From Drechslerella dactyloides (Eukaryota; Ascomycota; Orbiliomycetes; Orbiliales; Orbiliaceae): a stretch of DNA of 64,000 nt. Below the pieces are notes generated by a model. It searched no databases. It was not told where the DNA came from and saw nothing but the letters and a program-made list of their open reading frames with translations. The stretch covers positions 3,286,001 through 3,350,000 of the forward strand of contig JAGTWJ010000002.1 of the NCBI GenBank assembly GCA_020064725.1. The letters are read 5' to 3'. Position 1 is the stretch's first letter. The number at the start of each line of letters is the position of its first letter. The position numbers and the translations under genes were made by a program. This document shows, one piece after another, positions 12,773-24,738 of this stretch.

Positions 12773-14067
12773 TTCATTTCCGCGCATGATGCATGTTTAC
12801 GAATTCTTTTATTTCGGCTTTTGTTAGTTTTGGAGCTTTGTGGAGAGTGAAGAAATCCAGAAATCGGGTTCTTTACTTATGATATTACCATAAAAGATTA
12901 TAGCATCTGGGCCTTTTTTTGTTATGGATTCGAGTGTACCAGTCATCAATAATATGATCTTGAAATTGGTGTCTCTCCTCGATATCTTAGATTGTCTCGT
13001 GAATCAGAAGCATCTTGGATACTCCCAGGGTAATTTCATAGTTTAAGTTCCTCACACCGTGCCAACTCATCCCTTCAAGATCTGCCGATACAATATCTTG
13101 ATCTTCCGTATTCTGAGCCCTGCCCCCATTCACGATACAATTGCTTATAACAAGCCTCTGCGAAGGCTTTATCGATCATAGGACCATCTACTCAAGGTCG
13201 TAATCTTGGAAATAGTGGCACTTCTCGGGCCCTAGGATCTCGTGAACCAGACCAGGCCTATAAGCCGTTGAACATCTTTGAGCTTCATATATCATGATAC
13301 ACGGCCGGACCGCGGAGTTCCATAAATCTAGAGCGCAGCCGTAGCATATACTCCTGAAGAAGTAGGGACATGCCCATAAACCACTACAACAACATCCTAC
13401 AAGGCCAGGTGATGAACGTGTAGCTTGCGATTGTGTTGTAGGCTGTTGTAACACAAAGGACCCATGAATTCAACCAGTCTCGACACCAGGCCAGGGATCC
13501 TAGGTCTCGTAATTGCGAGACCAGATCCTAGAGAGCCTTAGCTCGCTGCAAACTGGTAGGCGTCGAGGCTTGAATTCAGTTGCAACAATTGTACGGCCAT
13601 GTGAGAACACCTGCAGCCTGGATACAAGTTGTCTCGTAAACCAGCCCAACCACCGGTGCAGCCAAACTTGCCAAGAAAGGCGTCTGGTTTGCGAGTGGTC
13701 TCGGGGCAGACGCCGAGGCTCGCTGTTGAAAGCTTGCGACAAGATACAGGCAACAAAATTTCGAAAGAACAGAAGACAATATCACGCTAATAGGGTATAA
13801 TGTATCTTTTTTATTAGGATTCAGCACACAACCTATGCCAGGAGTATCGAACTGCGACTGGAAGAAACAACAATCAAACCAATATATACAGAAGAATCGA
13901 GCCCCGAAGCCAGCTCGCGAGGTGAAATGAAAACTGTCCGCTAATATTATGCCATCGAGTATCAAAATCGCCAGCTCCAAGGCGATGATGGAACTTTCTT
14001 TGTAAGATAAACCTTTTTTAACTTTTTCAAATTTTTTTCTTCAAATGTTTGTGAAAAATTTGAGCAC
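12773..14067. other. Convergent intergenic stretch with degenerate short repeats
   Basis: Lies between copy B (plus) and the chitinase (minus), so it should contain two 3' ends. No gene is visible. It carries three related 13-base words of the form TCTCGTRAAYCAG at 12995-13007, 13238-13250 and 13632-13644. It also has a short hairpin (GGTCTCG/CGAGACC) near 13503-13523. Much of the stretch looks like mixed, repeat-like sequence. Confidence 0.45.
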
Positions 14068-15858
14068 TTAAATCTGCTCAAATTCGGTGCGATTCCATTT
14101 GACGGATTCGCCGCTCCAGGATTTTATATTGTCGTACTTGGACTCTGGGTAGTCCAAGCGGTTCTCCTTCTGTTGGAAGGACTTCTGGCCACCCTATAGA
14201 CATTCGAAGAGACAAGTCAGCAACAGGCAGAACGAGAAGTTTAAAACGGGGGGGAGAAACGTACGAAGGTCTTAATGACATTCTGGACTAGGTTGGATTC
14301 CGCCGTATCTCGATCCGCACTGGTCTCCCACCAAAAGGCGCCTCCAAGACCACGGTCCATGATGAACTGGGCCTTGAGTCGTGCCATCTTGGGGGTGTCA
14401 TAACTGACCAGGACACGGGTCTCAGGGTTGTAAGACCCCGAGGCAAGCAGCTTCTCGTCCTCGAAGACCACATCTCCAGCGTGCAACGGGAGGCTCTTGT
14501 AATCATGTGCACCTGGTTCCCAGCCCTTCGGTGTCTGGTCCACACTGAAAGATTTCCCGAGGCCGTCCGTGCCGCCGAAGCTGCGACCGTAGATTGGCAT
14601 ACCCGTGTTTATCTTGCGCGGGTTGACTCCCGCAGCGAGATAAGTGTCCAGAGCGGCAACGTACGAGAACGGGGTGGACTTCGGGTCGTCCGTCGATGGG
14701 TAGAAGTTCGACATGTGGCCCGCAAACTCGCTGAAGCCCGAGCCGGCAAAGTCGTAGGCCATGAGGTTCCAGAAGTCCAGATGCTTGTCGATTTCCATGA
14801 TTGGCAAATTGACGATGTTCTTAGGACCGCACGGAGCAGCGATCGACAGTTCAAACTTGGGATCGAGCTTGTTCAGCTCCTCACGACAGCGGCGGAGGAG
14901 ATCGGCGAGATTAAGGCCATCCTCAGGCGTATCGGGGTACTCCCAGTCCTGTTTGTAGCCCCCGATTAGCATAAATAATACTCATCGTTCGGTGCCGCTG
15001 AACGTCGCAGCGCATAGTCAAGCAGGTAAACTTACCACGTCAATACCGTCCATGCCAAAGTCGTTCACAAACTTCGCAGCGGTCTTGGCAAAGCCTGCGC
15101 GGCTCTCTGGGGTTTTCAGATACTTGTTGTACTTTCCCTCTGAAGAATATGTCCATCCGCCGATTGATAACATGGTCTTCAGGTTTCTATACTGGTGCTT
15201 CATCAGGAACATCTGCTCCACGATGCCGTTGGCGACTTTTGGGTCCGGCGTTGGCCATTCAAGGCCCGCGGTTCCGAACTTTACCTGGCAAACGTGTCCC
15301 CCACAAGGGCTTTCCGTTAGATCTATACTGTTTGCGAGAGGAGAGTCCGGAAAGCCCATAGATTATTACATACCTGTACATCAGCGGCTGGATCGGTCAT
15401 GAAGACTTCGCCGGTGGTAACATTAAAATTAAGGAAGGAAAGCATGATATGGGTAAACTGGTCCGCCCTGAGCATAGGCGGGAAAAACTTTCTCCCATAG
15501 ATACCCTGTAACCGTCGCGCGACTTGTCAGTTGGGTTCTTCATGGTATATCCAGCGATACGCATGGAGAGCTGGAAGATATAATCACTCACCCAGTCGAC
15601 AAGATAACCGATACTACGGTAGCCGGTGAATCCGTCCCCCTTAGTTGTATTCGACGGGGGTTTGTACATCGGAGGAGCCCGGTCAGAGGGAGTTGCAACG
15701 GGACCGCCGGCGGTCGCAGTGCCGTTCGTGCCAGACGGTCCATACTGGCGCTCGGTGACGGTGACAACGACATTTCTGTATAGTTGTTCGTTGACGGGGA
15801 TGGCGGCGCCACTGACGAATGGCAGAACCGCCAGGAGGATGCTGAATATCGAATACAT
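14068..15858 (-). CDS. Secreted GH18 chitinase
   Basis: Endochitinase of glycoside hydrolase family 18 that cleaves chitin with the substrate-assisted retaining mechanism; likely secreted or wall-associated. Five exons in transcript order: 15858-15592, 15505-15374, 15284-15036, 14948-14265 and 14193-14068, giving 485 residues. Residues 1-19 form a signal peptide (MYSIFSILLAVLPFVSGAA). A Thr/Pro/Ser-rich stretch leads into the barrel at GYRSIGYLVDW. The SxGG motif is seen in LSIGGWTYS. The catalytic DxxDxDxE is D212-G-I-D215-V-D217-W-E219, with E219 as the acid/base. The codons for V216 and D217 are separated by an intron, so the motif only exists after splicing. WWE near the C-terminal end of the barrel is typical. 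No chitin-binding module or GPI signal is visible. It belongs with fungal class V, subgroup A-like enzymes by length and motifs. Role in wall remodelling or nutrition cannot be told from sequence. Confidence 0.93.
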
Positions 15859-17099
15859 CGCTGAAATGAATGACTAGATGTGTATAATGAACGAAAGCAG
15901 ATCAAAGATCAAGAATCGAATGAAATCTATAAAGGATTGATCGACGGATTGTTAGAAACTTGGTGCACATAAATCGTTGTCTACCGTTTTTCAGAGCACC
16001 GAGACTTCTCTAAAGACAGACGATGGTGGGAATTCAAGCGTGGGCAACGGGTACCTACGAAAGGAATGTCTGTAGAGACTGGAAGTGTCTATAAAGAAGA
16101 CACGAAAAAATTGGGCTGAATTGAGAGATTGTCTTAGCGAGAGAATGTGGTAAAGAAAAGAGACGGAGCCTGAGTGGGTCGTGAGGCCGATTAAATATTA
16201 TTCGTGGGGCTACGTTGCCTTTGGTATCGCGTGCCAGGAGTTATACCTAGCCTCTCTCCCTACACGTTATTCGTACAATCCTCTTTGGTAGGTAGGTATC
16301 TACATGCGCATTCTAATGCGCTCAAATGCTGCATGTTCTACGGGCCCCGCACGAATATCAATATATTGTTCTCACGATCCGTTAGTACTTGCTAATATCC
16401 CCTCAAGTTGTCTCGCGGGTCAAACAATCTCGCACATTCCGCACCCTAAAATTTCTGTCGGCGACCTTTCGGAATTTTCTTGGAAATTTCGTAAGGTTTT
16501 GAGTTAATTTGATAAAAGGGACGTTGTCTCTGACGATAAACTCGCATGCGACCTTCCCCCCGACGTCGACTGGTCGCTGTGACACAAAGTCCCGTTGCAT
16601 TTTGTTTCTCGACTGTTCCAGCGTAGTTGCGTTTGCTGCCAGATTAGCCCTCGCCCCTGCGCCACGTTCCTGTTCGAGGTTCCCGCCACACTAGGCGGGC
16701 CGGAGACAGCATCCCCCATATTTAGGCAGCCGAGCCGCGAGGGGAAGGCTTACGCAGGGGAACTTTAATCGTTTGGGAGGTAGTGGACATATACGCGTAT
16801 ACGGAGCTCTAGGCAGCCTAGTCTACGAGATAAAGTCTAGCCTCGAATACAGATATGCTAGAAAATATCGATAGCAATATCGATAAGTTGGAGGTCCGAT
16901 GTAAGTAAGTATGTACATGATGCTGTCGATTATACACATTTTAGGTTTGTTTTCTGTCTATATGCTATCCTCTGTATCTCTTCATCCGCTTCGTTCAATA
17001 AGCTCATCAGAGGTCCCAATGCGACTGTATCTGTAACTTGCGGTCAGCCCGAAGACGGTAGTACAGAGGTCGCCAACCAAATCTTGACAATCGCGTTGC
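15859..17099. other. Intergenic stretch, chitinase promoter side
   Basis: Contains the upstream region of the chitinase (minus strand) and the 3' flank of AIM24. Frames here are short and unconvincing. I see no RNA gene or repeat beyond short AT-rich words. Confidence 0.45.
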
Positions 17100-18740
17100 T
17101 CAGCGAGACGGTATAAATTCATCGGCCGACGAATCCTCAAAGGTGACCTTGCCATTTCTGCCCACTACCGCCTTCTTCACCGTCAGCTGCTCCTCGCGAC
17201 TTGCTATCGTCCCCGCGTCCTCCATTCCGACAGCTACCTCCTCGACCGGATGAAAGCTGCGCAGGGCTCCGGGCGCCGCCACCGCCATGTCGCTGATTTC
17301 GTCTCTGGTGAACATATCCTGCAGCCGTGCCGCGCGCGACTGAATCAAGATCGTACCGGGACCCGTGAATTGTAAAAATAGCTAGCACGCCACACCGGTC
17401 AGCATCCTCTAGCCAGAACAACAGTAACATATTAACGTTGATGATAAAGCGAAGGATCTTACTCTATCACCCCAAATCACCCTTCTCAGCCACGTCTTGA
17501 TATTGAAAAGCGCCCTCGACACCGTTTGGTACGTCTCCGTCTTAGCCATCGCCTCCAAGAATGCAGATCGTGGCAGCAGTCCCTGCACAAGCCCGATCTT
17601 CGGCAACTGGAAGCGTAGGGTCGTCTGTGCGAGCCGGTATGGCTTCGGCCGCTCGGCACCGATCGAATATGCCAGTAAATGTCTACCATAACATCAGCAC
17701 ACTCCATCATACCTAGACCGTAAGAGGACTTCAGGTGTCACATACGTTGGATGTAAGATCATTTGCTCCCCGTCACCAAGGATGACTTGGTACACCTGTC
17801 CTTTACCCACCAGAGCAGCGAGGCCACGGCCGGATATACGCGTGTTACTCCATTGTGCAGGGCTCTTGGACGGTTAGCCTATCTGCCGCCCGATGTGTTC
17901 GCGAATAGAAAGAGTGAAGAAATGAATGGGGGGAATCACCATTCTTCGGTTGACGATGGGCGTCGTCTGAATTGAGTGGCCCGTCCACGCTAGCAGTGCT
18001 GTTCGCTGGGTGACCATCCAGTCCACTGCGCCGTCCAACTCGACGACTGCGAACGTAGTATTCGGTGCGTTCGTCGACACAAGGCATGTTAACGGCGTCG
18101 TAGACGATATCTAAGAGGCGTTAACCGACGGTAACCAGACTGAGTATCTATTGATGCGTACGTACGTTCTGGTATAGGAACGGTATCCCAAGCATCGCTC
18201 GGCGGACCGGTTTGAGCAGTGTTAACGTGGAGACAGCCTGTCCACAAATAACTGGTCAACGCGATTCGCCCTCGTTCTCCACAAGACTTGACGGAACCAA
18301 CATTATTCAAATCGCCGCTTGCAGTAGCGCCTAGTAGAGTCCCTCGTCGTGTGTACAGTTTCGATTCCGCCGGTAGCGACACTGACAGCAGCGAGTGCGG
18401 TGCCCCAAGGACCTCGAACTGGACGGCTGTTCAAGCGTTTGTCAGCGCTGGTCCCCGGCAGCCTAGTTCCAGGCGGAACAGCTCCGACGAACGTACTCTG
18501 AGGAAACGGGCCCTTCCCGCTCAGCTTTGGTATCGACCTGGTCTCCTGGGACAAGTCAATTGGCGGCGTGACGGACGTCGTTGACGGTGTCGCCTTCACA
18601 TGCACAGTCCGTGCGGCCGCCGGTGTCGATATCGATATCGGTGTCGCGGGAAGGAGGCGGGGCAGCGCGTATGTATCCCGCAGGAAGGCATTGACGAGAC
18701 AGGATCGCGTCCTTTGCGCGGGACGGACGGCAAAGGCCAT
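17100..18740 (-). CDS. AIM24: Mitochondrial Aim24 homologue
   Basis: Aim24 is a mitochondrial inner-membrane protein of the AIM24/TRAP-like fold that in yeast supports MICOS integrity and respiratory growth. Seven exons in transcript order: 18740-18497, 18426-18302, 18237-18166, 18110-17940, 17864-17746, 17682-17463 and 17381-17100, giving 410 residues. The N-terminus is rich in Arg/Ser/Ala with few acids, fitting a presequence. The conserved core begins [17 protein letters not shown], followed by [10 protein letters not shown]. It continues with [34 protein letters not shown], the RRVIWGD motif and [14 protein letters not shown]. All exon joins keep phase. One donor (GTTGGT at 18301) is weak but gives the expected family sequence. 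The last intron acceptor of exon 5 uses AAG. It is easily missed because no single exon exceeds about 94 codons. Confidence 0.88.
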
Positions 18741-19954
18741 GCCGCCGTAGTGTTCGGGGTCGTGAGAGGTCGGAGATTTCGGATTCGGCTTGTTGACGGG
18801 CGAAGACCTTTGCCTGCCGAGTGCGTTGAAGGTGTGAGTGAAGTCATGAAATTACAGGTCGCAAAAGGCAGTGAGGTCTATATTGCAAATTGGGTGTGAA
18901 GTGGATTAGGAGTTTCTTTGCCTAAAAACATGACATTATTGCCTTTTACCATAACGTCCCATGGGCAAGAAAATAAACTCCACTAGCTTCAATCTTTGGA
19001 TTTCCTTGAACGCATGACACCGGTTCAATCCTGGACGTCGCCTTCGCCTCGACTTTTTGTCCTTTTTTTGCACAGCTTTTTGTCCGGTTCGGGCAAACAA
19101 CAACACAAAACGATAATAATTGCCACATCTCAACACACTCCCATACAACAGCGTGCACCCAGCACACTGAAGAACACCTCGAGTCCTCCGTTTTTTGTTT
19201 CTTCTGTCTAGAAAACAGATTTCACGGCGGACCGTCAGTTCTTCTTCTTGAAAGCTTTATCTATCTATCCCCCCATAGCGCATCGAAGATAGCCCACCAT
19301 GCTTGCAATCTCCGTGCGGTTCCAATACAGGCATAGCTGACGATTGTCCGCGATACCGGAGCTTTAGAGCTGCTTCACCTATCGCTGTCACACCCAACCG
19401 TCTCGAAGTTTTCCCGCTTGAGTTCACCAACGGGATTACTTTTGCAGGATCATGACCCTTAACCCCCGCTCGACCTCACTATCTATGATATAAATTGCGA
19501 TGAACCGACAAACGTATATACACACCTAGGTCCAAAACCACATACCACAGTCTCAGCCACCTGGCTGGAGTAGCAGATGACTGGCCGGTAGTGTAGGTTC
19601 ATACAGCCACCACATGTGCAATGTGCTCTATGGTGCCTGTGGCGTGAGGTCGAGCTGTATATAAGAGGAGATGGTACGCGTGCAGGACAAAATGTGTCAA
19701 GCACAGCTAGAGTAACCGAACCGTTCTTAGGAAGCGACTTTGATTAAGCTGCCAACCACAATGCGCGCCAAAATATCGCTTTTTATACGGGCATACGCGG
19801 ACATTGCAATCAGCAGCCACTAATATTGATACCATGCCATTATTATACATTTAATACCAATGAGCCAATCCACATATAAATTTCAACCATGCCTATAATT
19901 ATAAGTCCGATGTGCTGAAGCGGAAATACGCTACCAAATGATATCGCTTCGTCG
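18741..19954. other. Intergenic stretch between AIM24 and a secreted-protein gene
   Basis: AIM24 promoter (minus strand) and 3' flank of the next gene. No coding frame is supported. A TATA-like TATATAAG near 19657 faces plus but has no matching gene downstream. Confidence 0.4.
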
Positions 19955-20721
19955 TTACTTCCAATCGATGGTCACCGTCGTCCTTACCGTCGAAGTCGTC
20001 GTCGCCGCCACCACCGTTGTTGTAACCGTTGCGCCGTGCGTAATCGTGTCCAATTGATTAACCACCAACGGCACCGTCGAGACCTCCGTCACTACGTCTG
20101 CTGTCGAAGTAATGCGGTTCATGATCGTATTGCAGGGCGGCAGCGTCAGACAGCCGCAGGCGCTCGAGATCCGCGAGGGTGGGAAAGTGTTCGAAAGAAC
20201 CTGGTCTGAGAGCGGGGTTTTGACGACGTCGCGGCGTTTGAAGTCACTTGGTAAGATATACATGGATATCGTGAGCGTCCTGGTAACAGTTGCGGTACTG
20301 GAGACGGTCGATGTGGAGGTGGTAGTGACATCGACGACCTGGATGTTGGCCACTGTTGATGTGGTCGTTATTGTCCTGTCCCGTGTCAGTAAGCGGTTAG
20401 TGGGTATTCAACGTTTATGTATCTGAATCCGCAGGATGATATGATTGAGGGATATCTAATCGAGTCTCGATAGGCTTACACTGTGGGTGTGACGGTTGCG
20501 ACGAAGACGTCCTGCGTCACATCTGCCCTGCCCATGTAGGTCTTGCAGAAGGGCAACGCCTCAGGCAAGTTCGCCGGTGTTCGAAGGAGTCGGAGCAAGT
20601 TGTCCGCATTGCAAACGGCTCGTTTGCCAAGAGCATTCTCGCTAGGAATATCGAGTGGGAGGGCAGCAGAAGACCCGATAAGCAGGCCGCAGAGAAGGGA
20701 CTGAAATTGTCGATACAACAT
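19955..20721 (-). CDS. Small secreted Thr/Val-rich protein, unknown function
   Basis: Two exons, 20721-20480 and 20375-19955, give 220 residues. Residues 1-22 form a signal peptide (MLYRQFQSLLCGLLIGSSAA...). A Lys-Arg pair follows soon after, just before AVCNADNLLR, and would suit Kex2-type cleavage. The segment from CNADNLLRLLR to LPEALPFCKTY resembles a short Cys-bearing module I recall from many fungal secreted proteins of unknown role. The rest is dense in Thr, Val and Ser (runs such as VTTTSTSTVSSTATVTRT). It contains a second basic KRR site and a small Cys cluster (SACGCLTLPPCN). Heavy O-glycosylation is therefore likely. There is no transmembrane segment and no clear GPI signal. It could be a wall-associated or effector-like protein, but I do not recognise a named family. 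The exon join restores codon phase (GT|G) with a good GTAAG donor. Confidence 0.72.
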
Positions 20722-22798
20722 TTTGAAGGAGTGAATATGAATATAATGCTAAATCCACGATATCTGTTTGTGAAAAGAGTATTTCAGCTAGAACGTGCAG
20801 CCTGTCAGTCCAGTTATGGGAAGGGGCAGTCCTCGTAATTTATATCCCACATCTGCTACACATAACAACGGGTACCTCATTCTCAGCGCCCGCCAGCGCC
20901 GCAATCATTCTGTCACGACTCTTGTTGATTCCTTGTACCACAATGATATGGAGTACGTGCACTCCGCGTTATGTAAAAGGAGAACGTCGAAGCACGCACA
21001 AGCACCTCAATTTCCACTTTCGTGCAGCCAAGACGATTCCGAAGTGCGAAGCCAATCATCGCAGAGCGGGCAGGCCAAAACTTTGCGGCTGAGTGAAAAC
21101 CTCCCCGCTGTCGGTGGGAACGTGTCGACGCCAGTTTGCGGCCCCTTGCAGCTCGTGATTGTGCTTTCTGTCCCGCGAGGAGCAAAAAGCCGATGCCGCA
21201 GGGTCCTGAGAGAAGCCGCCGAAGCCACCAGCCCGGATAGGTAGTACCACCGTCGCATTACCACTCATGAGCGCTTCGAGGCGTCATGACTAATACCTGA
21301 CCCGCGTCCGTTCGCTTCTGCCGTTCAACTGCCTACCCTCAACTGCCGGTCTCCCCGCGGTCTCGTGTCATGCTTTTTATGCCCTGAATGCAAGGATGCA
21401 GTGTTCTTCGTATCGGCACACGGTGCATGTTTGTTGTTGAGAATTAAATTACACCAGCAGGTGGATATTGCAAATGCATATGCTGGGCTGGTATCGCACA
21501 CGCTCATGCGCTCACAGGGTCGTGTCTGTAGGTAAGTAGTAAACAGCGTAATTCCAGCGACGTCTGGCACCAGCAACTGATCATGCATATGAGGGGGCCT
21601 CTAGGCCTTTTCTACGGGTCAGTTGCTTCACGATATGGCCGAAATCAACCTAAAGACTCAACCAGACCGGCTCGTGGCTTCCACACCCACTCGAGTCATG
21701 TTCCTACATTTGTGCCTCAAGGTAGGCTTACGTAGGAACTCGGCACTCAACTGGCTAGCGGGCGTCTTCTTCGATATTCCGGGACTATATCGATCGATGT
21801 TGAGTATTTTGCATCTTGACACAGTATAAAAACGTCTGGTGAAGTTGACCACTCACGACCCTTTTGATCCAACCAGTAGATCGGAGCTCGGAGAGTCGAC
21901 ATATGAATTGCAAGGACATGCATTTTCATGTCGCCAACTGCGTGTGTAGCCGTCATCGTCGTTTATACGTGTTGGCTAATTCGAAGGAATCGTAGATATC
22001 AGTCGATACAGTTCTCACAGCTGTCCAGACTCGTTTTGCACAGCATTAGCACACGTATCGCGTATATCAAGCTCGCCATTGTACATATTGTAACGCCTGC
22101 AGGGCATCGACTTACAGAGACAAACAGGGTAATGAACTGTGATCGGGTTCCATCAGATCTGATTAGATAGCCGACTGGCCCTGCATGCCATCAATGATCC
22201 TTCTGGCCGCGCTGCACGTGCGCTGCCGCAATGCTGGGCGCGCATCGGAGGCCAGCATCCCTGACCCGGCCTGACCGCCTTCTGACTGGTTGGCGAGCAG
22301 CGACCCTCGTCATCCAACCGCTAGCAAACATTCGCCGACGCTCTCGAGAACTGTCGATACCGCTGCCTCTCTCCGGACGCGATCTAGATGTGGTTCTGGC
22401 GACCGGGCTCTTCGGATACGTTACGTTCCCACCACCGGCCGCCGTCGTGACTGCGCGCGCGACGGCCAACACAAGAGCCGTCTGGCCTTCTCGCGACAAC
22501 GCTCAACCTCGGCGGAGAACCTCACCGCTGACAAACCATCACACCTCTCATTCTCACCACCGGGACCCGATCACCCGCTACACATACATACGAGCTTGCG
22601 GCTTTGGTCGTCTCCAGCTTTCCTCTCCCTGTTGGCCAGCTCAGCCTCGCGCCGGAAGCTCACCACGGACCCGGCTCCGACCTCGATCTGCCTCCGCTGT
22701 GACAACCCGCCCACGGCCCTGCGATAGCATCCGATCCCGAAGATATCGGCACCTAACACAATCACTCTCCCGCCATCGCTATCCTCCATCCGCCCAAA
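20722..22798. other. Divergent promoter region, secreted protein / UBP8
   Basis: About 2 kb between two divergent genes. Overlapping frames at 22191-22812 are GC-rich and lie in the likely 5' leader of the deubiquitinase gene. None resembles a protein family. No other feature is seen. Confidence 0.4.
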
Positions 22799-24738
22799 AT
22801 GACTGCCGATAACAAGCTGGCGTCCAAGAAGCCCCCCTCGGACTCCAGCAGCAGCAAGGCGTCCGACTCCAAGGCCGCCCCCGTCAAGTTCACCACCTTT
22901 GGACCGCCCATCAACCTGTCCGTACCTAAGAATAAGGCTGTCGGATGCGGTAAGTACCCCACTTTATCAGAGCGGAAATCCGATGGCGAGTATGCGGCTG
23001 ACAGTCTCCTCGACGGTAGAACACCTGTTTGCGTTCTACAAGAAACCAGGTTGGGGCGTCGAAGATACCAAGGAACGATACAACAAGAAACTCGACCAAT
23101 TGATCGACCAACGGAAAGAAATCAAGACATGTAGCACGTGCCATGACCTTCCGGCGTCTCTATATATGTGTCTGGAGTGCACAGAGTTGAACTGTTTCGA
23201 GTGTGCGGACCAGCACTTCAAAGGCGAAGAGCACGAGTTCTGTACGTCCCCGTCCCGCACGCCTATAAAGCCATCAGAACTTCGAATGGGTGTGTTCTAA
23301 TGCATCTATAGGCGTCAACTATCGTAACGGGTACCTTTGGTGTCACGCTTGCCGCGACTTCATATACGACTCGGACCTGGAACGTGTCCGATGCGCACAC
23401 GAGAAGGTCATCGCTGCGACAAGTAAGCAAGACGATCATGCCTTCCCTGAAAAGACCGCTCCCTAATGTGACCGACTTTTGTAGGCTTTCGCAAGCGCAA
23501 GAGGCCGACTGCCGACGAAGCTCGCTATATCGAGAACAACTCCAACCCACAACCCTGCAAAGCAACAGGCCTCCGCGGCATGGTGAACTTTGGAAACACC
23601 TGCTGGATCTCCGTCTCCCTTCTGAGTCTCCTTCTAAATCCCATCATGAGGAACTTCTTCATGTCTCGTCCGCACGAGTACCTGCGCTGCGAGATCGAAT
23701 ACTGCTTGGTGTGCGAACTTGGCCGGATATTCGACGCTTTCTACAGCGAGGATAATCTGTCGCCGTTCGCCGCCATGGAGTTTATTATTGCTATCTCCAA
23801 GCGGCTACCGGTAAGACCCCATCCGGGTTGGATAGGTTTGAGTGGCGCTGAACAATCCGCAACAGGGCTTCCGGGCGAACGAGCAGCAAGATCCTAGTGA
23901 ATTCCTCGGATCACTATTTAATAAATTGTGCGAGGATTTCAACCAAAAGGACGCCACCACCAACGAATGCAAGTGCATTCTGCACCAAGTCTTCCACTGG
24001 AAGCAGATTGACCACCGCAATTGCAAAAACTGCAAGTCGAAAACCGCATTGAACAACCTCGGCGGACAGCTCCTTCTTCTGAATAGACTTCCGAGTTGGA
24101 ATAGAGAAAAGAAGCGGAGGGTAGAGAGCAAGAATGACCACGCGGTCCCTACTCTCAAAATGTTCTTTGACGATCATTACAAACAGCACGATAACGAGCC
24201 CTACACTTGTGAAAACTGCAAAACCTCCGGAAACATCACACAGTTCTACTCCTTCAAGGGATTCCCGATGGTGATCACATGTTATTTCCCGGTATGTGCC
24301 TTTTACCCTATTACACCCTCCACCTTCAGCGCTAACAGCTATGTTTGAACAGTGGATGAAGCAATTGGACGACGCTAGCAGCGAGCACATTGACTTCCCC
24401 CTCTCCATCGATCTCAAAGACCTATCCACCGCTTTCAAAAGCAAACAAGTCAAGGCCGGCGACGCGCCGAGCGTCTGGTACGACCTGTTCTTCACGACCG
24501 TCCACCACGGCACGGACAAAGGCGGACACTATGTCTGCTACTCTCGTGACCGAGAAGGACAGGTAGAGCCACCCCCCTTTCCATAATCTCATAACTTCGG
24601 TCGATAAGCTAATATGCTTGTTAGTGGTACCATTTCAACGATTCGTGCGTCCATCTGTCGTCTGAAGAGGAGGTTCTAGGAACTACGCCAATAATGATAT
24701 CGTATATCCTACGCAAACTCCCGGAGGCAGACACGTGA
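22799..24738 (+). CDS. UBP8: Ubp8-like ubiquitin-specific protease (SAGA DUB module)
   Basis: Predicted cysteine deubiquitinase that removes ubiquitin from histone H2B as part of the SAGA coactivator. Exons: 22799-22949, 23020-23241, 23312-23422, 23485-23810, 23866-24291, 24353-24562 and 24625-24738, giving 519 residues. A disordered Ser/Lys-rich start is followed by a UBP-type zinc finger (about residues 49-150) with CSTCHDLPASLYMCLEC and CADQH motifs. The USP domain follows from about 190. The Cys box is MVNFGNTCWIS with catalytic C201. The His box is GGHYVCYSRD (H471) and the Asp box is WYHFND (D488). Finger-domain zinc ligands are visible as CKNCKS and CENCKT. The Cys-box tail (WISVSLLSLL) is less usual than the YMNSVLQ-like form, but the triad is intact. 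The zinc-finger plus USP layout and length favour Ubp8/USP22 over other USPs. Confidence 0.88.

Noticed and set aside
18995..19045. A TTCAATC word resembling a tRNA T loop
   Set aside because: The flanking bases do not form a five-base-pair stem and no acceptor or anticodon arms are present.
22231..22812. Open frames of 145-193 codons before UBP8
   Set aside because: GC-rich leader sequence; frames overlap each other on both strands and end at the UBP8 start. No family signal.
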